From: Bacteroidota bacterium
Lineage (GTDB): Bacteria > Bacteroidota > Bacteroidia > Flavobacteriales > Flavobacteriaceae
Assembly (NCBI GenBank): GCA_024279425.1
Contig: JAJRRO010000093.1
Location: forward strand, 124,001-188,000
Length of the DNA: 64,000 nt
Direction of reading: 5' to 3'
Below the pieces are notes generated by a model that saw only the letters and a list, made by a program, of their open reading frames with translations, ran no database searches and was not told where the DNA came from. The translations under genes were made by a program, and so were the position numbers. Shown in pieces: positions 1 to 9,247 of the stretch; the stretch's first letter is position 1, and each line of letters begins with the position of its first letter.

Positions 1-1
1 G

Positions 2-397
2 GTTGGGCAATATGGCGACATAGACAATTCTATTTCCAAATTCCTGATTATGGAAATGGAAGGAAAGCCCACTGATAAGGATTACTTTAAGTTGGCCTTT
101 GAAAAACGACCCGCCGAAGAGCTGTATGTATTGGCCAATGACCCCTACAACCTAAAAAATGAAGCCAGCAATCCTGAGCATGTTAAAATTTTAAAAACCA
201 TGAGAGATGAACTGTCTCAATGGATGAAAAACACAGGTGACCTTAGGGCCAAGGAACCCAACACCACCTATTGGGATGAGGTTTTGTATACCCCGGATTA
301 TCAATTTAATAATTATGACCAGCAACAAAAAATAAGCGAATACAAGATGTTGGTACGTGAAGGAGGCAGATTAATTGAGGTTCCGTGCTCACAGTAA
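2..397 (+). CDS. Sulfatase family protein, C-terminal fragment (cut by window edge)
   Basis: The reading frame is open from base 2, so this is the 3' end of a gene that starts before the window. About 131 residues are visible. The segments FEKRPAEELYVLANDPYNLKN and LSQWMKNTGDL are the usual C-terminal part of Bacteroidota sulfatases (alkaline phosphatase superfamily), which hydrolyse sulfate esters on glycans. The catalytic Cys/Ser motif lies outside the window, so activity cannot be checked. It runs towards the PQQ dehydrogenase on the other strand, with only 12 bases between their ends. Together with the GH20 and acyltransferase genes further on, it hints at sulfated amino-sugar degradation (inference). 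Confidence 0.8.
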   Translation, partial: VGQYGDIDNSISKFLIMEMEGKPTDKDYFKLAFEKRPAEELYVLANDPYNLKNEASNPEHVKILKTMRDELSQWMKNTGDLRAKEPNTTYWDEVLYTPDYQFNNYDQQQKISEYKMLVREGGRLIEVPCSQ

Positions 398-409
398 AGT
401 TGGATACAT

Positions 410-2518
410 TCATTCCAAGGAAAAAGCAATGATTTCATTTCCTTTTTCTGTACCCAATTTTTCCCCACCGCAGGCTATGGCGATATACTGTTTTCCATCT
501 ACTTCGTACATGGCCGGGGTGGCAAAGGCCGCCGCTGGAAGTTTGTATTCCCAAAGCTTCCTCCCAGTATGCTTATCAAAGACCCTAAAATAACCGTCTT
601 TTGTGGCTCCAATGAATAATAGTCCGTTTTCGGTGACCACAGGCCCTCCGTAGTTCTCAGAACCCGTTCCCGAGATTCCTTTTTCCAATAATGAGGGAGT
701 TTCGCCAAAGGGAATGGACCAAATATACTTGCCCGTATTTAAATCAATGGCATGCATTGTGCCCCAAGGTGGACTTATCCCAGGATTTCCATTACTATCC
801 AAAAACTTGTTGTATCCTTTGTGTTTATAAGGCAATGGATATGATTTCGACTCAGATCCCACTTCAAGCTTGTCGTTTTCATCAAACAAAAAACTCAATA
901 ATGCATCCTTTTCGTCTCCGGAAATTTGTGGAAACCCCAGCATCATCCCTTTGCCCTCAGTAATTTGTAAAGCAACCTCTTCCTTGGTTTTAGATGCTTT
1001 AATATTTACAAGGGATGGATAACCACTAGCTTCAATTCCCGTTCGGTCTTCCTTATGACAAACAACACAATAGTTGCCATAGATACTTTCACCCAATGGC
1101 ATTTCGACCTTGTTCGGGTCATTTTCCTCCATTTGCATAATCCATGCCATTTCATTGGAATTCACATAAATGATGCCATCATCTGGATCCGCTGCTGTAC
1201 CCCCCCATTCCGCTGCCCCATCATATCCAGGGAAAAGAAAAACAGGATTAATACTTGGTGGGGCATATATTCGTTTATCGGCCTTTTTAAAAAGTGCTCT
1301 CAATTCTTCTTTGTTTTCGGCATAGGGACTAATATCATTATCCGTCATTTCTGTGGATTGACGGGCAAAGGGCTTGGGGGCCACGGGAAATGGTTGGGTT
1401 TTCCAGGCTTCTTCTCCATTTAATATTGATTCAGGAACGGGCACTTCTTTGACATCAAACAAAGGTTCGCCAGTCGTTCGATTAAAGACATAGACATAAC
1501 CTTGTTTGGTCACCTGGGCAACGGCCGGAATATTCTTTCCATTCCGTTTTACTGTAATTAGATTGGGGGGAGCTGGGGGATCCCTGTCCCAAATATCATG
1601 ATGGGTAAATTGAAAATGCCATAATCGTTTTCCCGTATTGGCGTCTAAGGCCAATAAACAATTTGAATATAAGTTGCTTCCTTTACGGACTCCTCCATAA
1701 AAATCAGGTGCAGCTGAACCTGTTGGAACATATAGGATTTCTGCCGCTTCATCAACAGCCATTCCCGCCCAGTTGTTTGCGGCCCCAACCAATGGATTTC
1801 TCCTTGGATTTGCTTCCCAGGTCTCATAACCAGTCTCACCAACTTCCGGAATGGTATGGAACACCCATTCCAACTCTCCAGTGATTACATGGAATGCCAT
1901 AATGTCTCCTGGTGGGGCACCTACGTCCTCAGAAAGGCGAAGGGGCATTACAATCAAATCTTTGTAAATGGTGCCTGGCGTATTGGAAATAACGAATTTA
2001 TCTTTTGCACTTTCCGGCAATCCAGAACGAAGGTCGATTTTACCCTGCTGGCCAAAACTTTCAATAGGTCTTCCTGTCAAGGCATCTAAGGCATATAGAT
2101 CTGAGCCCCGGGTAAAAAGAATCCGCTTGTCATTTTCCTTTTTCCAAAAAGAAACGCCACGACTTGTGGAATGCCAAACCTTTAGGGAATCCCCAAACCG
2201 CCAAATTTCCCTTCCTGTGGCTGCATTTAACGCGACAACACGGAGTGCGGCTGTAACACCATATAGAATACTGTCGACCACAATGGGGTTCATTTGCATT
2301 TGCCCATAATCTGGGGCCTTATAACTCCATGCCAATTTCAGTTGGGTAACATTCTCCTTGGTAATCTGTGAGAGGGTAGAGTAGTGGTTGCGATCAGGAC
2401 CTCCCAAATAAGAGGACCAACTGGTATAACTTTGTTCTTTTGGCTGATTTTTTTCGCAACCCATTATGGTTATGCATGCAATTACGAAAAAGAGTGGAAT
2501 TAGGTTAAAATTTTTCAT
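410..2518 (-). CDS. PQQ-dependent dehydrogenase with inserted cytochrome c domain (lipoprotein)
   Basis: A 702-residue quinoprotein glucose/alcohol dehydrogenase-type protein. It starts with a lipoprotein signal (lipobox IMGC, Cys21), so it is probably membrane-anchored facing the periplasm. The beta-propeller repeats are recognisable from residue 30 to the end (SSYLGGPDRNHYSTL, ALNAATGREIWRF, GGPVVTENGLLFIGATKDG). A cytochrome c domain with haem motif C484-VV-C487-H488 and a distal Met region (GKGMMLGFPQIS) is inserted between propeller blades, the arrangement common in Bacteroidota and Planctomycetes members. The likely reaction is oxidation of a sugar or alcohol, with electrons passed from PQQ to haem. 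The substrate cannot be read from sequence. A PqqB-like gene lies two genes upstream on the same strand. Confidence 0.9.
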   Translation of the reverse strand: MKNFNLIPLFFVIACITIMGCEKNQPKEQSYTSWSSYLGGPDRNHYSTLSQITKENVTQLKLAWSYKAPDYGQMQMNPIVVDSILYGVTAALRVVALNAATGREIWRFGDSLKVWHSTSRGVSFWKKENDKRILFTRGSDLYALDALTGRPIESFGQQGKIDLRSGLPESAKDKFVISNTPGTIYKDLIVMPLRLSEDVGAPPGDIMAFHVITGELEWVFHTIPEVGETGYETWEANPRRNPLVGAANNWAGMAVDEAAEILYVPTGSAAPDFYGGVRKGSNLYSNCLLALDANTGKRLWHFQFTHHDIWDRDPPAPPNLITVKRNGKNIPAVAQVTKQGYVYVFNRTTGEPLFDVKEVPVPESILNGEEAWKTQPFPVAPKPFARQSTEMTDNDISPYAENKEELRALFKKADKRIYAPPSINPVFLFPGYDGAAEWGGTAADPDDGIIYVNSNEMAWIMQMEENDPNKVEMPLGESIYGNYCVVCHKEDRTGIEASGYPSLVNIKASKTKEEVALQITEGKGMMLGFPQISGDEKDALLSFLFDENDKLEVGSESKSYPLPYKHKGYNKFLDSNGNPGISPPWGTMHAIDLNTGKYIWSIPFGETPSLLEKGISGTGSENYGGPVVTENGLLFIGATKDGYFRVFDKHTGRKLWEYKLPAAAFATPAMYEVDGKQYIAIACGGEKLGTEKGNEIIAFSLE

Positions 2519-2557
2519 TTATTTGGTGTTGGTTGACTTTTCTAAAGTTAGAAAATA

Positions 2558-2573
2558 AAGCTTTGCAAAGCTT
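2558..2573. repeat. 16-bp perfect palindrome
   Basis: AAGCTTTGCAAAGCTT is a perfect 16-bp palindrome between the fructosamine kinase and the PQQ dehydrogenase; its last base is also the last base of the kinase stop codon. It could be a short hairpin or a regulator site. No T-run follows, so it is a poor terminator. Confidence 0.3.
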
Positions 2574-3442
2574 CAAGAGGCAAAGTATCTTCTGAGAAGT
2601 TGCTTTACAGAAGGGTAGTATGACCTTCCGAACAAATTCAAGTGCACCAGCAAATAATACAATTGATAAATGTCATTACGCTCGTTTTGCTGAGGTACTT
2701 TTGGAAAATGTTCGGCATGTGCATCGTAGAATGCCTTATCGAATCCACCAAAGAGTCGCGTCATGGCCAAATCTACTTCATAATGTCCAAAATAGACAGC
2801 GGAATCAATAAGATAGGGTTTTCCGCTTTTGCTTATTAGATAATTCCCGCTCCATAAGTCACCATGAAGCAGGGAAGGAATGGTTTCTGGAAATAGATTA
2901 CGGCAAGTTTTATCTAAGCTTTCCTCGGACGGAATTTCCTCGAAATCCAAATGTCCAAAGTCTCTGGCCGATTTCAATTGGGGGAGTAGACGCTCATGGG
3001 TATAAAAAGAAACCCAAGACGGATGGTTTTTATTGGACTGAGGTAGATTTCCAATAAAATTGTCCTGCTGCCAGCCAAAGTAATTTTCAACCTGGGTTTT
3101 ATGCAATGCAGCCAGTTGATGGCCCAATGATTCCATTTCGCTTTGCGATGGACTTTTGGAATCAACGAATTCCATAGTCAAATAAGCAACTGATTCGAGC
3201 TGGCCGCAAAAGAGAACTTTAGGCGCCTTTATTGTGTTTATTTGTGCAATGGTCTCCAATCCGGCTTTTTCTCCCATGAACATTTTATGTGCCGATACAC
3301 TTTGGCTTACTTTACAAAAAAACCGATTGGACTGTGTACAGATGCTATAGGCTTTGGAGATATCACCCCCAGAAAGTGAGATTATTTTGGTAATCGGACT
3401 TCCGATCAGTGAGGCAATATGTTCCTTAAGCAAATTTGTCAA
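2573..3442 (-). CDS. Fructosamine kinase family protein
   Basis: A 289-residue protein of the fructosamine-3-kinase/ketosamine-3-kinase family (protein-kinase-like fold). The brownie loop HGDLWSGN begins at about residue 193, and a downstream DSAVYFGHYEVDLAMTRLFGGF segment carries the metal-binding Asp. These are the family's diagnostic motifs. Members phosphorylate sugar adducts on protein amines as a step in deglycation, and bacterial substrates are often unclear. The length is typical (about 285-300). It is followed closely by the PQQ dehydrogenase and lies 5 bases from the PqqB-like gene, so the three may be co-transcribed. Confidence 0.9.
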   Translation of the reverse strand: MTNLLKEHIASLIGSPITKIISLSGGDISKAYSICTQSNRFFCKVSQSVSAHKMFMGEKAGLETIAQINTIKAPKVLFCGQLESVAYLTMEFVDSKSPSQSEMESLGHQLAALHKTQVENYFGWQQDNFIGNLPQSNKNHPSWVSFYTHERLLPQLKSARDFGHLDFEEIPSEESLDKTCRNLFPETIPSLLHGDLWSGNYLISKSGKPYLIDSAVYFGHYEVDLAMTRLFGGFDKAFYDAHAEHFPKVPQQNERNDIYQLYYLLVHLNLFGRSYYPSVKQLLRRYFAS

Positions 3443-3447
3443 GCTGT

Positions 3448-4581
3448 TTAAAGTTCGATTACATCATTTATTCGGGCAATATTGAACCCTTTGTAAAGCA
3501 CTTCATGAGACTGTTTGCTATTAGTATCAAGAATTGGGTTTGTATGGTTAAAATGAATAAAATGTATTTTCTTTTTTTCTAAATCTGGCAGCGTTTCGAA
3601 TATTTTCATAGACTCGACTATTGCCGGATGCGGAATCTCAGAAATATCCCTATGATTAATTTCATTACCACTATAAAAAGAGCCATCCAATAAGGCAAAA
3701 TCTACTTGGGCAACAGCATCAATAATATTAGTTTCCCATTTTTGCCACTTATCAATATCAGGTATACAAAGCACTTTTTTATTAGGTCCTATTATTTTGA
3801 AGCCAACGGTTTCAGAATATTCATCGCGATGGGGAACCTTAAAAGGAACAACCTTTAAGTTTGGTGATAAGACAATTTCTTCATTATCGTGAATTTCCTC
3901 TAACGCTATGTTGTCATTGGTGACCAACTGACTCCAAGGGCCGTTTGATTCTAAAAATGACTTCATCTTAGGCATAGCAAAAACGGTCGCATCTTTCGCA
4001 TCTTTCGCTTCTTTTCCTAAATACATTAACCCTGTATAATGGCCTATATGGGCATGTGTCAAGAAAATGCCATTGGGAATTTCAGGGGCCATAAAAGGAG
4101 CTATGGTTTTTAAGGTTTTTAGCTGTTCTGTGATATCTGGTGTCGCTTCAAAGAGGTAGGTTTTCTCCTCTTCAGAATCAATTAAACCAAGGGAAACCAC
4201 CTTTCTAGAGACCAAAGGATTCTCGAATAAATCCGTGCAACAATCCTTTTTACACGCGATATGTGGGGAGCCTGCATCTTGTACCGTACCTAGTACCACC
4301 AAGGATGTTCTAGAGATAGGCGCAGACTTGGTCGGCACATTGGTTGGTTTACTTTCTTTTTGCATATAGGCCACGGACCAAAAAGAAGCTACGGAATTAC
4401 CTTGGGCATTTTTTAGGTAGGTTTCTTTGGCCGTCCCTTTATATTTGATGGTTTCTCCTCCAAATCCCCCCTGGTGATTGGTAATAAAGGGTTTTGGTTT
4501 AATCTCAACTTTTTGTTCTTTTTGGGCATATCCCGAGAGTTGGACAATTACTAGAATGGCGAGAAATACTCTTTTCATCAT
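3448..4581 (-). CDS. PqqB-like metallo-beta-lactamase-fold hydrolase, exported
   Basis: A 377-residue protein with an N-terminal signal peptide (MMKRVFLAILVIVQLSGYAQ) and a metallo-beta-lactamase fold of the PqqB type. It has a Cys-rich segment (CKKDCC, about residue 110) where PqqB has a structural zinc site, and an active-site motif THAHIGHYTG with Gly in the position usually held by Asp. The late motif HFIHFNHTNP supplies further His ligands. PqqB takes part in PQQ biosynthesis. No other pqq gene is in view, and the signal peptide is unlike cytoplasmic PqqB, so a processing or scavenging role near the PQQ enzyme is possible (inference). Confidence 0.8.
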   Translation of the reverse strand: MMKRVFLAILVIVQLSGYAQKEQKVEIKPKPFITNHQGGFGGETIKYKGTAKETYLKNAQGNSVASFWSVAYMQKESKPTNVPTKSAPISRTSLVVLGTVQDAGSPHIACKKDCCTDLFENPLVSRKVVSLGLIDSEEEKTYLFEATPDITEQLKTLKTIAPFMAPEIPNGIFLTHAHIGHYTGLMYLGKEAKDAKDATVFAMPKMKSFLESNGPWSQLVTNDNIALEEIHDNEEIVLSPNLKVVPFKVPHRDEYSETVGFKIIGPNKKVLCIPDIDKWQKWETNIIDAVAQVDFALLDGSFYSGNEINHRDISEIPHPAIVESMKIFETLPDLEKKKIHFIHFNHTNPILDTNSKQSHEVLYKGFNIARINDVIEL

Positions 4582-4598
4582 CTTTTTAATGGTATTTA

Positions 4599-5690
4599 TT
4601 ATTGGACATGAATATGTTTAATGATTTTTTCATAAGCCTCCGCATATTGTTGCATTCCCAAATCTGTTGGATGGGTGCCATCGACAAAGGCATCATTGGT
4701 AAGTGCGATTTCTTCTTTGGTAAGCATATAAATGTTTAGCTTGCCATTGGCCTTAAGTTGATTATAGGCTTGTGTGATCCAGGAATTTAGTGCGCCATAG
4801 ACTTTCGCCCTTTCGGTATCGACAAGTCCATCTGAATATCCGGCATGTTGGACCAATAGTATTGGCGTTTTTTTATGTTTCTCCCTTAAAAGGATTACAC
4901 TATTTACAATGCGTCTTTGAATCTCCTCTTTGGTCCTTTTTGCATTGGGGGAAAGGTTGGGTAGACAATCCAAGATATAGACCGAAGCATCTATTTCCGT
5001 AAGCAATTCAATCATTTCCTTTTCCAATCGGCCATTCCCTGAAAACCCTAAATTGATGACTGGTTCATTCAATCTTCGTGATAGAATATTGGTCCAGGCC
5101 ATTCCGGGGCGAGAGGCACAAGCTCCTTGTGCAATTGATGTACCATAAACCACAATTGGCTTTTTTTTGCTTTTGGGGTGAAAAGTGATTCTGCTATTCT
5201 TTGGAACTCCGATTCGCAAGTCCTTTACCGTATTGTACAAGGGTAGAAATAGTTGATACTCCCGTTCGTTTTTTGAAGCTCTATCTATTTTAAAATTGTA
5301 ACTGATAGTGTCTTTAAATTGATAACGACCCCTGCACCAAAGCCATTCCTTTTTATTTTTTATATACAGATCCACACCACTTACCCCCGTTGGGGGCATA
5401 TGGTTCATGCCGAATCTACCTTTTACGGTATATTCAATTGCAAAATTATCTGAATTAGAGGTAAATCTGATAACAAGCCCTGCCGCATTTCTAGAAAGAT
5501 TCCACAAGGGTTCCCTGACCATGGCTTCGGCCTTTTCAGGCAAACGATTATATCCAATATTCTTCCAACCTTGTCCTTCAAACTGGTCCACGGTCGTCAA
5601 AGGATCATGCCAAACGTATTCTTCTGCCTGTTGCGCTTGAAGGGGAATAATGATTAAGAAGAATAGAAATGCTTTTAAAAATGGTTTCAT
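4599..5690 (-). CDS. SGNH/GDSL hydrolase, exported
   Basis: A 363-residue protein with a signal peptide (MKPFLKAFLFFLIIIPLQAQ). An N-terminal beta-sandwich domain (about residues 25-170) is followed by an SGNH hydrolase domain. Block I is VVYGTSIAQGACASRPG (nucleophile in GTSIAQG), block II LGFSGNGRLEKEM (Gly), block III near LDCLPNLSP (Asn) and block V DGTHPTDLGMQQYAEAY (catalytic Asp and His). Such two-domain proteins in Bacteroidota are carbohydrate or acyl esterases acting on glycans in the periplasm. It lies 17 bases upstream of the PqqB-like gene, same strand. Confidence 0.88.
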   Translation of the reverse strand: MKPFLKAFLFFLIIIPLQAQQAEEYVWHDPLTTVDQFEGQGWKNIGYNRLPEKAEAMVREPLWNLSRNAAGLVIRFTSNSDNFAIEYTVKGRFGMNHMPPTGVSGVDLYIKNKKEWLWCRGRYQFKDTISYNFKIDRASKNEREYQLFLPLYNTVKDLRIGVPKNSRITFHPKSKKKPIVVYGTSIAQGACASRPGMAWTNILSRRLNEPVINLGFSGNGRLEKEMIELLTEIDASVYILDCLPNLSPNAKRTKEEIQRRIVNSVILLREKHKKTPILLVQHAGYSDGLVDTERAKVYGALNSWITQAYNQLKANGKLNIYMLTKEEIALTNDAFVDGTHPTDLGMQQYAEAYEKIIKHIHVQ

Positions 5691-5893
5691 TGGTTTTTAT
5701 TTTTCATTTAGCCGTATAACAATACCTTTTTGTGCTCAGATATCATGTACGTTGATTTAATATGAACATTTGTGCTATGAGCACCTTGTTTAATTCCTTG
5801 CATAAAGTTAAAAGAATGTGTCAACTATTCTTTCATTTTTATCATCTAATATTTCTAAGTACCTTACTGGGGAATAACCAAACCAACACTCTT

Positions 5894-7000
5894 ATGTCAC
5901 AAGTTGCACCTAACGTTTCCAAGCGTTTATTTTCATTGGATGTATTTCGCGGATTGACCATGTTCCTTTTAGTTGCTGAGGCGGCAGGGTTTCACCACAA
6001 TTTTTCGGAACTCGCCGAAGGTACCGTGTTTAGTGGATTAGGACATCAATTGCATCATCATCCTTGGAACGGACTTCGTTTTTGGGATTTGGTCCAGCCC
6101 TTCTTTATGTTTATTGTGGGGGTTGCAATGCCCTTTTCCTTACGGAAGCGTTTGGCCAGTGGATCTCGAAAGGCAGCTACAAACCATATCTTGAAGCGAT
6201 GTTTCCTTCTTTTTGGTTTTGGGGTATTACTGCACTTCGTCAATAGCCATGCCCTGGTCTGGGAGTTGTGGAATGTACTGGTACAATTGGCCTTTACCAT
6301 TTTGATTGCCTATGCGATAATGAATCTTTCATACAAATACCAAATAGGTATTTCTATTGGGCTGTTATTACTTACAGAAGTGCTTTATCGAGCCTTTAAT
6401 CCCGCAAGTCCATACGCACAGGATCATGAGAGTTTTGGCTCATTTATCGATATGTTGGTTATGGGCAAAACCAACGGTGGTTATTGGGTGTTCGTTAATT
6501 TTATACCAACAGCCGCCCATACCATCTGGGGCGTCGTTTGTGGGCAGTTGTTACTTTCCAATAAGGACGCAAAAAGCAAACTGAAATCTTTTGTGGTTTG
6601 GGGAATCGCCCTGCTTTTAATTGGTTATTCCATGGATCTATTGAATATTACTCCGATCGTCAAACGAATTGCCACAACGTCGTTTACTTTTGCGTCAGGA
6701 GGATGGTGCTTGTTGGTTTTGGCCCTATTCTATTGGTGGATTGATGTTAGGAATAATAAACCCAGCTGGTTGCGAATTTTCAGTGTGGTAGGTACAAATT
6801 CAATTTTCATCTATCTTTTTGCTGAAACGATAGGAATCCAATGGTTCCGTGGTTTTGGAAAAATATTTACCGAAGGCCTTCTGGCACCCATCGGAATCCC
6901 TGAGGATTGGATAATGGTCATCAATGCCCTATTTGTGCTTTATATGTTTTGGTACCTGACCTATTTCTTAGACCAAAAGAAAGTCTATTTTAAAATATAG
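5894..7000 (+). CDS. DUF5009/HGSNAT-like membrane acyltransferase
   Basis: A 368-residue polytopic membrane protein related to heparan-alpha-glucosaminide N-acetyltransferase (DUF5009 group). It opens with RLFSLDVFRGLTMFLLV, the family signature, followed by about ten hydrophobic segments (for example LVQPFFMFIVGVAMPFSL). The frame is open upstream to 5762, but that part is not family-like; I chose the ATG at 5894 because the conserved region starts ten residues later. The family transfers acetyl groups across the membrane to amino sugars. It is divergent from the SGNH hydrolase and convergent with the GH20 gene, which fits amino-sugar glycan handling. Confidence 0.85.
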   Translation: MSQVAPNVSKRLFSLDVFRGLTMFLLVAEAAGFHHNFSELAEGTVFSGLGHQLHHHPWNGLRFWDLVQPFFMFIVGVAMPFSLRKRLASGSRKAATNHILKRCFLLFGFGVLLHFVNSHALVWELWNVLVQLAFTILIAYAIMNLSYKYQIGISIGLLLLTEVLYRAFNPASPYAQDHESFGSFIDMLVMGKTNGGYWVFVNFIPTAAHTIWGVVCGQLLLSNKDAKSKLKSFVVWGIALLLIGYSMDLLNITPIVKRIATTSFTFASGGWCLLVLALFYWWIDVRNNKPSWLRIFSVVGTNSIFIYLFAETIGIQWFRGFGKIFTEGLLAPIGIPEDWIMVINALFVLYMFWYLTYFLDQKKVYFKI

Positions 7001-7005
7001 CCCGC

Positions 7006-9108
7006 CTATTTTTTAGTAGGATCGGCATTTTCTAAATAGATCAGGTTTTCCAATTCTAAATTGATTTTTTCCAGGAATAACTGCTCTGCCATAAACTGCC
7101 AATCAAAATTGTGAGATTGATTGGCTAAATGCCAATGAGGTATATCTTCGTTCAAAATGTCGCTATCCGGTTTATCAAGGATTCGGGTTTTTGAGTAGAT
7201 TGTTTCTAGATTCTTTCGTAACAAGACAAAGTCCTTCTGCAATTGTCCCAATCCTTTGACTGCTTCCAATTCTTGTTCTGGGCTCTCCGCATTGTCATAT
7301 GTTTTTAATGCCAACAATGCCCTAGGCGCAAAATTGGTCATTTGATTTACCTGTTCGTAAACCTCTAAAGTATAGAGATTTCGCAAAGCCATGGATTTCA
7401 TTTGAGTGATTTTAGTACTGATACTGTCATTGGTGTGCATGAGTTGGGAGGCTTGCTCTATCCGATTTGCATATTTCTTGCTCCATTCCCCTTTTTTATT
7501 CTTGTCAGGAAAGTCTATGACTCCTTCTTCAATGGGATTCGTCATTCCCTTTAAATAATTTCTCTTATTTCCTTTAAGAAGTGCATTTTTCCAGAAGGCA
7601 ACTGGCTTTTCCAAAGCATCGATGAAGGCGTGGGTAGAATCTTTTAGGGCATGCGAAAATTCTCGTTGTCTATAGGCCGCTTTTATTTCATTCTTAGTTC
7701 TTTGCTCTCCGGACCACGTATACTCGGCAAAGGCTATGATGCCTCTGTTATAAAGTTCAAAATGCGGTGAATCATCATCCCAAAGGGTGAGTAAAAGACC
7801 ATTGAGGCCACTATGTATTGAATTGACCGCAAAAGATTTGATATTATCCATATTGCTTTCCGATTGCGGCATAAGTACCCATCGTGTTTGTCCGGCTGTA
7901 GCACCCATTACTTTCAAATCGTGGCTTCTAAACCATTCCATGGCCTTGGTATTACCATATGCTTCAGGTGAACTGTAATTCCAACGCATATAGATGCAAT
8001 TTTTTGGGAATTTATCCAGAAATGCAGTGAGCTTGTGTTCGTTCTTGGCCCAGATACTGTCTACTTCCACTTTGGTCATTTCTGGTCGGAACATAGGTTC
8101 GTAAACCTCGGCTTGTTTTAGGGGCATATCATCCCAAAAAATAGGTGTACGCCCATGTTTCTCCGCAAAAGCACTGACCTTGCTTAACCAAGTTAATTGC
8201 AGTTCTAGGGCAGACTTTCCACTATTGCGACCGGAAGTATGTACCTCATCACCCCCCACGTGCAGATATTTCCCATGTGGAGTGGCCTCCATGGCCTCCA
8301 AATACAAATCAAATTGTACCTCATATGTCTTGGGGTCTAAGGGATTAAAGGCCCAATCGCTTTCTGGATTATCCCGTAGATGTTTATATTCTTCATGTTT
8401 TAATATAAAAGAAGCATGCCCTAACCCTTGAACCAACGGACTGATACTTATGTGTTGCCCGTTGGCATAATCACTAAGTTTTTTCCACTCATCAATGGAT
8501 AAAGCATCGGCTGAAGCCACTTTTGGTTGTCTTTCAAACTTCAATTTGTCCTCTATTTCCAGAATAATCGCATTGACCTTATAACTGGCCAATTTATCAA
8601 TAAGGGTATAGTAGTATTTTGTTTTTTCCAAGTGGTGCTTCACATCCAAATGAATAGCCCTATAGGCCAATAAGGGATAGTCCTCAATTGTGCATAGGGG
8701 CAGGTTCACTTTCTGTTCCTGTGCATCGACCATTAGCTGTTCCAAGGTCTTGAACCCATAAAAAAGGCCAATAGTATCCTTTCCAATAATGTTTATTTGA
8801 TTTTCAGTGATTTCAAGTGTATAACCTTCGGCTTTTACATCCAAGTTTTCGTCCAGGCCAAAAGTCAATTGGGCATTAGTAGCGTTGGGGACCACCTCTA
8901 GATCTAGGAATAAATTGCTTTGCACAGGCAGTTTGGAACCATCCTTGGAATGATAGTCTTTTAAAGCATCCATCTTTATAGCACTTACCCCGGTGATTTC
9001 AAATTTTTGTGGCAGTGGCAGCACCTCAAATTCCCCGAGCTTTTTGGGCGCGGTTTTACAGGATATCAAAAAAACGATAGATAAGAAAAGAATGCAGCTA
9101 TTTTTCAT
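7006..9108 (-). CDS. Glycoside hydrolase family 20 beta-hexosaminidase (lipoprotein)
   Basis: A 700-residue lipoprotein. The frame extends to 9144, but the ATG at 9108 gives a clean signal (MKNSCILFLSIVFLISCK) with a lipobox Cys, so I use that start. A GH20b-like N-terminal domain (about 30-140) precedes the catalytic barrel. The motif HVGGDEVHTSG carries the D287-E288 pair, which orients the substrate acetamido group and acts as acid/base. Members remove terminal GlcNAc or GalNAc from glycans. The C-terminal 200 residues are helical and not diagnostic. It is convergent with the acyltransferase gene, 5 bases apart. Confidence 0.9.
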   Translation of the reverse strand: MKNSCILFLSIVFLISCKTAPKKLGEFEVLPLPQKFEITGVSAIKMDALKDYHSKDGSKLPVQSNLFLDLEVVPNATNAQLTFGLDENLDVKAEGYTLEITENQINIIGKDTIGLFYGFKTLEQLMVDAQEQKVNLPLCTIEDYPLLAYRAIHLDVKHHLEKTKYYYTLIDKLASYKVNAIILEIEDKLKFERQPKVASADALSIDEWKKLSDYANGQHISISPLVQGLGHASFILKHEEYKHLRDNPESDWAFNPLDPKTYEVQFDLYLEAMEATPHGKYLHVGGDEVHTSGRNSGKSALELQLTWLSKVSAFAEKHGRTPIFWDDMPLKQAEVYEPMFRPEMTKVEVDSIWAKNEHKLTAFLDKFPKNCIYMRWNYSSPEAYGNTKAMEWFRSHDLKVMGATAGQTRWVLMPQSESNMDNIKSFAVNSIHSGLNGLLLTLWDDDSPHFELYNRGIIAFAEYTWSGEQRTKNEIKAAYRQREFSHALKDSTHAFIDALEKPVAFWKNALLKGNKRNYLKGMTNPIEEGVIDFPDKNKKGEWSKKYANRIEQASQLMHTNDSISTKITQMKSMALRNLYTLEVYEQVNQMTNFAPRALLALKTYDNAESPEQELEAVKGLGQLQKDFVLLRKNLETIYSKTRILDKPDSDILNEDIPHWHLANQSHNFDWQFMAEQLFLEKINLELENLIYLENADPTKK

Positions 9109-9247
9109 TAGGATGGGTTTAGAAATAGTAGTTATGATTTTCAAAAATCAAGTAAAAATAGGAAATAGTTATAGGTTAATAATACGAATCAATAAACAGA
9201 TTAAAACTTGTAGTATCTTACAACAAGAATCAACTAAAATGTGAGTT

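Noticed and set aside
1055-1423. 122-codon plus-strand frame inside the PQQ dehydrogenase gene
   Set aside because: Antisense shadow of a strongly conserved gene; no family resemblance.
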